A stretch of 5,089 bases of DNA, taken from NCBI GenBank assembly GCA_913054205.1, contig CAJXJM010000216.1, positions 1 through 5,089 on the forward strand, written 5' to 3'. The position numbers were made by a program, and so were the translations under genes. The notes beneath the pieces were generated by a model, which did no database searches, was not told where the DNA came from, and was given only the letters and a program-made list of their open reading frames with translations. Of the stretch, positions 1 to 5,089 are shown one piece after another. Numbering within the stretch: position 1 is the first letter of the stretch; every line of letters begins with the position of its first letter. This DNA is from an uncultured Rhodospirillaceae bacterium (lineage in GTDB: Bacteria; Pseudomonadota; Alphaproteobacteria; Rhodospirillales; UBA2165).

Positions 1-1
1 C

Positions 2-70
2 GCCGCTTACGCCGCGATCATGGTGGCGATATCCTGGCCGGTGTACCGGGGCCTTGTGCGCTCCGGATAA
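2..70 (+). CDS. C-terminal end of a hydrophobic, possibly membrane, protein (5' truncated)
   Basis: This frame is open from the window edge to a TAA at 68-70 and encodes 22 residues. It begins AAYAAIMVAISW and ends in a short basic tail containing VYRGLVRSG, which looks like the end of a last transmembrane helix with a positively charged cytoplasmic tail. The stretch is GC-rich (41 of the first 60 bases), unlike the Rieske gene after it but like the flavoprotein gene downstream. A transporter subunit would fit the cluster, because catabolic genes for methylated amines often sit next to uptake genes, but 22 residues cannot identify a family. Another forward frame is also open here, to a TGA at 121-123; its translation is rich in Arg and Gly and less protein-like. 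The choice of frame is therefore an inference. Confidence 0.45.
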   Translation, partial: AAYAAIMVAISWPVYRGLVRSG

Positions 71-113
71 AACTGAATCGGGTGAATACCATCACTGTAC
101 AAATACACGTGTC

Positions 114-119
114 AGAGGA
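114..119 (+). promoter_or_regulatory. Ribosome binding site for the first Rieske gene
   Basis: AGAGGA ends six bases before the ATG at 126, which is good spacing. The in-frame ATG at 120 directly abuts it with no spacer, and the in-frame TTG at 54 lies inside the upstream open frame. This site therefore decides the start at 126. The 55-bp gap between 71 and 125 contains no convincing -35/-10 promoter pair. Confidence 0.7.
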
Positions 120-125
120 ATGAAC

Positions 126-1307
126 ATGTCAGAGCTTATAAATAATTACCAAAGCGGCTATTCATTAGGGCAGAGCTTTTATACAAATGATGATATCTAT
201 CAAAAGGAGATAGAGAATATATTTTTGAAACACTGGATATTCGTGGGTCATGCCTCGCAAATTCCTGAGCATGGTGATTTCTTCTTATTTGAGTTTGATC
301 AAGAGAGCATCATTATCACGCGCACAAAAACAGGCGAAATCAATGCCCTTTTAAATGTATGTCGACACCGGGGGTCGCATATTTGCCTGGAGAAAAAAGG
401 TAATACCAAATCATTAATCTGTCCTTACCACGCATGGAGTTATAATTTAGACGGCAAGTTATTAGCTGCGCGCAACATGAATGATGATTTCGACAAATCG
501 GCTAATGGCTTGCATCGCGTGCATCTTGAATTAATCGGCGGTTTGATTTTTATCAGCCTGGCGGAGAAGCCATTATCTTTAAAGTCCATGCAAGCTGATT
601 TGAAGGATACCTTTGATTTGTTTGGCTTCGATAAAATGAAGCTTATCAAGCAGAACACTTACCACATCCGTGCCAATTGGAAATTAGCTGTCGAGAATTA
701 TCAGGAATGTTACCACTGCACGCCGTCGCACCGGGAGTATAGCGAGATCCACGCAGCAGCCTTGCCGCCTGCAAAACGGAATCAACATCTAGAGGCTTAT
801 TTGAAAACCAAGACCAATGCTGTCAGGACGAGATCGTGCGACTGTTATTTTGATTTAGCGAATGAAGGCGAGGAAGGGTATCAATACAGCAGAGAGCCCT
901 TACTGCCAGGCATGAAAAGTGGAACGGCGGGCGGCATAGCGGCTTCGCGTCTGCTGGGTAATATTACGGACTATGATGGTGCGGCTTCTGACTTAATGAT
1001 AGGCCCGCTTTCATTTTTTCTGATTTACGATGACCATATGGTCGGCTATCGCTTCATGCCCTTATCCATTGCTAATTGTGTCTGTGATCTCTTTTGGTTC
1101 GTCCATGAAGCGGCTGAAGAAGGCAAAGATTATGACCTCAAGGAATTAACATGGCTCTGGGATCTGACCACCCAGGCCGATGAAGAAATTGTCGCCAATA
1201 ATCAAAAAGGGGTTAATTCGCATTTTTATCGCCCAGGAAAACTTTCTGAAATGGAAGGCTTTCATCAGCATTTTCTAAACTGGTATCTCAAGGTGCTTAA
1301 ACCGTGA
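126..1307 (+). CDS. Rieske non-heme iron oxygenase alpha subunit, quaternary-ammonium (GbcA/choline monooxygenase-like) type
   Basis: A 393-residue cytoplasmic oxygenase component. The N-terminal Rieske domain (about residues 35-140) has the [2Fe-2S] ligands C79-x-H81 and C99-x2-H102. The C-terminal catalytic domain has the mononuclear iron motif at 190-202 (ENYQECYHCTPSH), giving H197 and H202, with D352 as the likely third ligand. Glu194 sits where ring-hydroxylating dioxygenases have the inter-subunit bridging Asp. Glu at this place and the following CYHC are typical of the choline, glycine betaine and carnitine oxygenases. The C-terminal stretch (GKDYD at 333-337, the D352 region, NQKGVNS at 359-365, WYL at 386-388) matches the pattern I recall for GbcA. 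These enzymes are usually homotrimers of alpha subunits and need a separate NAD(P)H reductase; neither a beta subunit nor a reductase is visible. Predicted role: oxidative N-demethylation of a betaine-like compound with release of formaldehyde. The substrate is not determined. GC content is low (roughly 37-45% in sampled lines). The start at 126 is preferred for its ribosome binding site; starts at 120 or 54 would add 2 or 24 residues. Confidence 0.93.
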   Translation: MSELINNYQSGYSLGQSFYTNDDIYQKEIENIFLKHWIFVGHASQIPEHGDFFLFEFDQESIIITRTKTGEINALLNVCRHRGSHICLEKKGNTKSLICPYHAWSYNLDGKLLAARNMNDDFDKSANGLHRVHLELIGGLIFISLAEKPLSLKSMQADLKDTFDLFGFDKMKLIKQNTYHIRANWKLAVENYQECYHCTPSHREYSEIHAAALPPAKRNQHLEAYLKTKTNAVRTRSCDCYFDLANEGEEGYQYSREPLLPGMKSGTAGGIAASRLLGNITDYDGAASDLMIGPLSFFLIYDDHMVGYRFMPLSIANCVCDLFWFVHEAAEEGKDYDLKELTWLWDLTTQADEEIVANNQKGVNSHFYRPGKLSEMEGFHQHFLNWYLKVLKP

Positions 1308-1316
1308 GCCGTAAAG

Positions 1317-1322
1317 AAAGGA
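1317..1322 (+). promoter_or_regulatory. Ribosome binding site for the second Rieske gene
   Basis: AAAGGA lies eight bases before the ATG at 1331, a near-ideal arrangement. It lies downstream of the competing GTG at 1304, which overlaps the stop of the preceding gene as GTGA and has only a weak AAGG (1290-1293) upstream. The site favours the start at 1331. Confidence 0.65.
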
Positions 1323-1330
1323 CTTTCACC

Positions 1331-2560
1331 ATGCGATTTATGACCGATACTACCAATCCAAACACGCGGTTCGACCACCACATTGAGTACCTTGAAGAAG
1401 AAACGGGTAAATCACTACCCATGTGGACTTATGCCAGCGAGGAATTGTTGGAGTTGGAATATCGTGAAGTGTTTTTAAAAACATGGCAGTTTGCCGGACA
1501 TGTTTCTGAAGTTCAAAAACCAGGAGAGTATCTGGTTTTTGATTTGTGGAGAGACAGTGCCATCATCATGATGGGCAAGGACGGCGTATTGCGCGCTTTT
1601 CAAAATGTATGTACGCACAGAGCATCTCGTCTTTTGGACGGTAATGGTCAGTGCAAGAGTGCTATTCAATGTCAATATCATGGTTGGACTTTCAATCATG
1701 ATGGATCTTTAAGAGGTATTAGTGAACCGAAAAAATTCCCCGAATGCGATAAAACTAAATTGGGATTGAATCTTGTTGAACTGGAAGTATATCGAGGATT
1801 TATTTTCGTAAAGATGGAAAAAAGTGATTGTCTATCGGTTAAAGATCAGTACGCGCCTATAGATGAGTTTGTAGCAGCTTATCACACTGAAGATATGGTT
1901 CGGGTGGAGGGGACATTTGGTCAAGAGTGGGATTGCAATTGGAAATTAGCTTGGGATAATTACGCCGAAAATTATCACATTCCACTTGGACATCCTGGGC
2001 TGCAACGTATGACCCGTGAAGGAGGAGAGGGGGGAGAGCTATCCACAGGAATAGGATTTGGAACCTTTAGAATGAAAACAAAAGCCTCAAAGGAAATCGA
2101 CGAAGCCCGTTATCAGGCACTTGTTCATGCCTCAGACCATAGGGTTGATGATCCTGTGAAGAGCTGTTGGATGCAGGTAAGCATGCACATGAATATGGGT
2201 ATAGAGTTTTACACAGAAGTATTCTGGGCATTCCAGATTTTACCAATGGGGGTTGATAAAACAGAGGTCCGATGTACTGGTTTCAAGCGAAACGACCTCA
2301 CTGAAGAAGAACGGGAATTAGTAGATCTAAACATAAAATTAAACAGCACAGTCAATGAAGAAGACAAGGTATTGGTGGAACGGATTCAGCGGGGAGCAAA
2401 AAGCAATGGTTATCAGCCGGGGCCTTTGTCACATATAGAATCCAGCCTGTACTTGTTTCATAAAAGGTTCAGAGAGATCTTTCCCATTGCACATCAGGAG
2501 ATGGCGCCGCAATGGGGTACCCTTTCAACTGAGAATGAGCGAATGAAAAGGTCAACATGA
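1331..2560 (+). CDS. Second Rieske non-heme iron oxygenase alpha subunit (stachydrine demethylase Stc2-like group)
   Basis: A 409-residue oxygenase component, only distantly similar to its neighbour. Rieske ligands are C94-T-H96 and C114-Q-Y-H117. The catalytic iron motif at 209-221 (DNYAENYHIPLGH) supplies H216 and H221, with Glu213 at the bridging position and D345 as the likely third ligand. The closing signature YQPGPLSHIE (361-370), followed by a Phe-His (376-377), and the N-terminal Trp-Gln-Phe-x-Gly-His-Val block (52-58), fit the broad HcaE-type family that includes proline betaine (stachydrine) demethylases. That subfamily placement is from memory of the pattern and is less certain than the Rieske call itself. 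Predicted role: O2-dependent N-demethylation or hydroxylation of a small betaine, either on another substrate than the first enzyme or together with it. It follows the first Rieske gene after 23 bp and overlaps the flavoprotein gene by 4 bp. GC content is low (35-40% in sampled lines). A GTG at 1304 would add nine residues and give a 4-bp overlap with the upstream gene. Confidence 0.92.
   Translation: MRFMTDTTNPNTRFDHHIEYLEEETGKSLPMWTYASEELLELEYREVFLKTWQFAGHVSEVQKPGEYLVFDLWRDSAIIMMGKDGVLRAFQNVCTHRASRLLDGNGQCKSAIQCQYHGWTFNHDGSLRGISEPKKFPECDKTKLGLNLVELEVYRGFIFVKMEKSDCLSVKDQYAPIDEFVAAYHTEDMVRVEGTFGQEWDCNWKLAWDNYAENYHIPLGHPGLQRMTREGGEGGELSTGIGFGTFRMKTKASKEIDEARYQALVHASDHRVDDPVKSCWMQVSMHMNMGIEFYTEVFWAFQILPMGVDKTEVRCTGFKRNDLTEEERELVDLNIKLNSTVNEEDKVLVERIQRGAKSNGYQPGPLSHIESSLYLFHKRFREIFPIAHQEMAPQWGTLSTENERMKRST
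2546..2551 (+). promoter_or_regulatory. Ribosome binding site for the flavoprotein gene, inside the end of the second Rieske gene
   Basis: AAAAGG lies five bases before the ATG at 2557. The start codon overlaps the upstream TGA as ATGA, a classic arrangement for translational coupling. The site therefore lies in low-GC coding sequence and drives a high-GC gene. Confidence 0.65.
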
Positions 2561-5004
2561 CAACGGCGTTTCCAACTCATAAACAAGTGGTCATCATCGG
2601 CGGCGGGATTGTCGGCTGCAGTGTGGCCTACCACCTGACCAAACTAGGCTGGAAGGATGTCGTGGTTTTGGAGCGCAAGACCCTGACATGCGGGACAACC
2701 TGGCACGCCGCCGGTCTTGTCGGTCAATTGAGATCCTCCTCCAACATCACCAAACTCGCCCAATACACGTCCAAGCTCTATGCCACCCTGGAGGAGGAGA
2801 CGGGGCAGGCAACGGGATTCAAACAAACTGGTTCGATCTCCGTGGCCACCAACCCCGAACGATTCGAGGAATTGAAGCGGGGCGCCTCCATGGCCCGCGT
2901 TTTCGACCTTGAAGTGGAAATGGCCACTCCGGAGGATCTGGCAGCAGTTTGGCCGCTGGCCTATACAGGGGATATGGTCGGTGGAGTCTACCTGCCCGGA
3001 GACGGACAAACCAATCCCATCGACACCACCATGGCCCTCGCCAAAGGCGCAAAAATGGGTGGTGCCCAGGTTTTCGAGGAAACCAAGGTGACCGGCATTC
3101 TCAAGAAAGATGGGGTCGTGACGGGGGTTTCCACCGAAAAGGGGGACATCCAAGCGGAATTCGTTGTCAATTGTGGCGGCATGTGGGCACGAGCTCTGGG
3201 CAATATGGCGGGGGTTAACGTGCCCCTTCACGCCGCCGAACACTACTATTTCGTGACGGAAGCCATGGAGGGCCTGGTGCCGGGTGCGCCTACCATGCGC
3301 GATCAGGACGGATATACCTACTACAAGGAGGATGCCGGTAAATTGCTGTGTGGCTCCTTCGAGCCGGTTGCCGTGCCCTGGGGCATGAAGGGAATCCCCG
3401 AGGACTTCAGTTTCGGCACCCTGCCGGAAGACCAAGAACATCTGGTGCCCATTTTCGAGCAGGCCATTCACCGTATTCCCGAAATTGAGGACATCGGCAT
3501 CCATTTGTTCATGAACGGCCCCGAGAGTTTCACGCCGGACGACCGCTACATTCTGGGCGAAGCCCCGGAATTGAGAAATTTCTTCGTTGTGGCGGGCTTC
3601 AACTCGATTGGCATCCAATCCGCCGGCGGAGCTGGAATGGTTTTGGCGGAATGGCTGGTCAAGGGCCACCAACCGATGGACTTATGGGATGTGGATATTC
3701 GCCGCTTCGCGCCCTTCCAGGGAAACCATCTCTATCTGCACGACCGCACCATCGAAGGTTTGGGGCTGCTTTACGCCATGCATTGGCCTTTCCGCCAGTT
3801 CGACACAAGCCGAGGCGTGCGTAGATCACCGTTGCATGACCGTTTGGCGAAGGCGGGAGCCTGTTTCGGTGAGGCAACGGGTTGGGAACGCGCCAACTGG
3901 TTTGCGCCCGACGGCGTGGAAGCCAAATACGAATATTCCTACGGACGCCAGAATTGGTTTGAATATACAGGCAACGAGTGCCGGGCGGTTCGCGAGGGCG
4001 TAGCGATGTTCGATCAAACGTCTTTCGCCAAATTTATCTTGGAGGGAAGCGACGCCGAAGAGATCTTGAATCAGGTCTGTGCCAACAACATGTCCGTTAC
4101 CGTTGGCAAGCTCGTTTATACCCAGTGGCTCAACGAACGGGGCGGTATTGAAGCGGACCTCACCGTCACCCGGATTGCCGAAGACCGCTTCCTGGTCGTC
4201 ACCGCCTTTTCCACGGAAACCCGGGATTTTCATTGGCTTCAAAGCCATATTCCGAAAAACGGCCACGCCGTTCTCACCAATGTGACCTCCGGCATGGCCG
4301 TCCTGAGTATCATGGGGCCCAAGTCCAGGAACTTACTGCAATCGTTGACCGACAGCGACATGTCCCACGAGGCATTTCCCTTCGGCACTTCCCGGGAAAT
4401 CGACCTGGCTTACGCTCACGTGAGGGCGTCCCGGATCACCTTTGTGGGGGAATTGGGCTGGGAGCTTTATATTCCTACGGAATTCGCCACGGGCGTGTAC
4501 GACGTGATCCTGGAGGCGGGCAAAGCCTTCGACCTGCAACATGCCGGCTACCATGCCCTGAATTCATTGAGGGTGGAAAAAGGCTACCGCCATTGGGGGC
4601 ACGATATCACCGTTGACGACACGCCGCTCGAAGCTGGGCTCAAGTTCGCGGTCAACTTCAAGAAGGATGGCGGGTTTATCGGTCGCGAAGCGCTCCTGGC
4701 CCAAAAGGAAAAAGGGCCCAAGAAAAGACTGGTACAGTTCGCCCTGGACGACCCCAAGCCGCTCATGTATCACGACGAACCCATTTGGCGCGATGACGTG
4801 ATCGTGGGCTATATCACATCGGGCACGTACAGCTACACCATGGGCTGTTCCCTCGGTATGGGTTATGTCAACAATCCGGACGGCGCCACCGCGACCTTTT
4901 GCAAATCCGGAAATTACGAGATCGAAATCGCTTGTGAACGATACACAGCAAAAGCGTCCCTGAAACCTTTTTACGATCCCAAGAACGAACGGATTCGGAT
5001 CTAG
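2557..5004 (+). CDS. FAD-dependent N-methyl amine dehydrogenase with C-terminal GcvT-like domain (sarcosine/dimethylglycine dehydrogenase family)
   Basis: An 815-residue two-part enzyme, close to the usual length for this family (about 800-900). The N-terminal half (about 10-365) is a DAO-type FAD domain: dinucleotide-binding GGGIVG at 15-20, Glu39 at the end of the second strand for the FAD ribose, and TTWHAAGL at 47-54. His50 corresponds to the histidine that binds FAD covalently in mammalian dimethylglycine dehydrogenase. A linker (about 370-425) leads to a GcvT-like aminomethyltransferase half (about 427-805). There, GGIEADLTV (529-537) carries D534, aligning with the folate-site acid of related oxidases. 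GELGWELYIP (631-640) and DTPLEAGL (688-695) are further GcvT landmarks. Predicted reaction: oxidation of an N-methyl group of sarcosine, dimethylglycine or a similar amine, with transfer of the carbon to tetrahydrofolate and electrons probably to ETF. GPESFTPD (321-328), EAPELR (335-340) and GYRHW (676-680) resemble sarcosine dehydrogenase more than human dimethylglycine dehydrogenase, but the substrate is not settled. GC content is about 58-68% in most sampled lines, sharply above the two genes before it. Confidence 0.93.
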   Translation: MTTAFPTHKQVVIIGGGIVGCSVAYHLTKLGWKDVVVLERKTLTCGTTWHAAGLVGQLRSSSNITKLAQYTSKLYATLEEETGQATGFKQTGSISVATNPERFEELKRGASMARVFDLEVEMATPEDLAAVWPLAYTGDMVGGVYLPGDGQTNPIDTTMALAKGAKMGGAQVFEETKVTGILKKDGVVTGVSTEKGDIQAEFVVNCGGMWARALGNMAGVNVPLHAAEHYYFVTEAMEGLVPGAPTMRDQDGYTYYKEDAGKLLCGSFEPVAVPWGMKGIPEDFSFGTLPEDQEHLVPIFEQAIHRIPEIEDIGIHLFMNGPESFTPDDRYILGEAPELRNFFVVAGFNSIGIQSAGGAGMVLAEWLVKGHQPMDLWDVDIRRFAPFQGNHLYLHDRTIEGLGLLYAMHWPFRQFDTSRGVRRSPLHDRLAKAGACFGEATGWERANWFAPDGVEAKYEYSYGRQNWFEYTGNECRAVREGVAMFDQTSFAKFILEGSDAEEILNQVCANNMSVTVGKLVYTQWLNERGGIEADLTVTRIAEDRFLVVTAFSTETRDFHWLQSHIPKNGHAVLTNVTSGMAVLSIMGPKSRNLLQSLTDSDMSHEAFPFGTSREIDLAYAHVRASRITFVGELGWELYIPTEFATGVYDVILEAGKAFDLQHAGYHALNSLRVEKGYRHWGHDITVDDTPLEAGLKFAVNFKKDGGFIGREALLAQKEKGPKKRLVQFALDDPKPLMYHDEPIWRDDVIVGYITSGTYSYTMGCSLGMGYVNNPDGATATFCKSGNYEIEIACERYTAKASLKPFYDPKNERIRI

Positions 5005-5018
5005 CCCCAACCTCCAAT

Positions 5019-5022
5019 GGAG
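5019..5022 (+). promoter_or_regulatory. Ribosome binding site for the truncated last gene
   Basis: GGAG ends eight bases before the TTG at 5031. No in-frame ATG comes before the dinucleotide-binding glycines, because the ATG at 5041 is in another frame. This site is the reason to accept a TTG start. Confidence 0.55.
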
Positions 5023-5030
5023 ACGACAAA

Positions 5031-5089
5031 TTGAAATCACATGCAAGAGTGGTGATTGTTGGAGGCGGCATGATGGGCGTGGGGCTGCT
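5031..5089 (+). CDS. Start of a second FAD-dependent oxidoreductase, probably of the sarcosine/dimethylglycine dehydrogenase family (3' truncated)
   Basis: Translation from the TTG at 5031 gives MKSHARVVIVGGGMMGVGLL, which runs off the window. It is an N-terminal beta strand followed directly by a dinucleotide-binding motif of the G-x-G-x2-G type (GGGMMG, residues 11-16). The opening MKxHAxVVxxGGG is one I associate with FAD-GcvT flavoproteins that cluster with sarcosine and dimethylglycine dehydrogenases. The gene starts 26 bp after the stop of the complete flavoprotein gene and has the same GC-rich character. It probably encodes a partner that removes another N-methyl group from the same pathway intermediate, but only the nucleotide-binding start is visible. 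A different DAO-family oxidoreductase cannot be excluded. The other in-frame ATG codons, at 5070 and 5073, fall inside the FAD motif and are poor starts. Confidence 0.75.
   Translation, partial: MKSHARVVIVGGGMMGVGL

Noticed and set aside
54..125. N-terminal extension of the first oxygenase from the TTG at 54
   Set aside because: The added 24 residues (rich in His, Cys and Thr) do not resemble the family N-terminus and overlap the upstream frame, and the TTG has no good Shine-Dalgarno sequence, whereas the ATG at 126 does.
2530..2580. Assembly chimera at the junction between the low-GC and high-GC genes
   Set aside because: The junction is a clean in-register ATGA overlap with a proper Shine-Dalgarno sequence, and the genes on both sides belong to linked pathways; a random join would rarely produce this. 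It is only provisionally rejected, since reads were not available.
2644..3672. A 342-codon open frame on the minus strand inside the flavoprotein gene
   Set aside because: Its translation has no recognisable domain, it lies wholly inside a gene with clear FAD motifs, and long antisense frames are expected where a GC-rich gene has biased third codon positions.
3587..4003. A 138-codon plus-strand frame overlapping the flavoprotein gene
   Set aside because: It is rich in Arg, Trp and Pro as expected of an out-of-frame reading, and it crosses the FAD/GcvT linker of the real gene.
5012..5022. Short hairpin CTCC-AAT-GGAG over the last ribosome binding site
   Set aside because: A four-base stem with a three-base loop is too weak to count as a terminator or a translational switch, and no T-run follows.
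4564..5046. A 160-codon minus-strand frame covering the end of the flavoprotein gene and the gap to the next gene
   Set aside because: It is antisense to the conserved GcvT-like C-terminal domain, has no recognisable motif, and would overlap both real genes.

Overview
The window holds one tightly packed, plus-strand gene cluster from a bacterium, most likely a proteobacterium (inferred from gene content; the species cannot be told from the sequence). In order it contains: the last ~22 codons of a hydrophobic protein (2-70); a first Rieske non-heme iron oxygenase alpha subunit of the quaternary-ammonium type (126-1307); a second, clearly different Rieske oxygenase alpha subunit (1331-2560); an 815-residue flavoprotein of the sarcosine/dimethylglycine dehydrogenase family with a C-terminal folate-binding GcvT-like half (2557-5004); and the first 20 codons of a further FAD-dependent oxidoreductase (5031 to the window end). 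Spacings are 23 bp, a 4-bp ATGA overlap and 26 bp, each with a recognisable Shine-Dalgarno sequence, so the genes read as one operon.

The combination points to stepwise N-demethylation of a methylated ammonium compound (inference). Rieske oxygenases of this type use O2 and reducing equivalents to hydroxylate an N-methyl group, which leaves as formaldehyde, turning a quaternary amine such as a betaine into a tertiary amine. Flavoproteins with a GcvT-like domain oxidise the remaining N-methyl groups and pass the carbon to tetrahydrofolate as 5,10-methylene-THF. Glycine betaine to dimethylglycine, sarcosine and glycine is the textbook example, but the sequence does not fix the substrate. No oxygenase reductase, ferredoxin or regulator lies in the window.

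The most striking structural feature is base composition. The first ~70 bases and everything from 2557 on are GC-rich (about 58-68% in most hand-counted 60-base lines). The two Rieske genes between them run at about 35-45% GC. The shifts fall at gene boundaries, so the oxygenase pair looks like a differently sourced module that has nevertheless become coupled, by a 4-bp overlap, to the downstream flavoprotein gene.

There is no sign of tRNA, rRNA, insertion sequence, CRISPR array or rho-independent terminator. No gene-free stretch exceeds about 55 bp.
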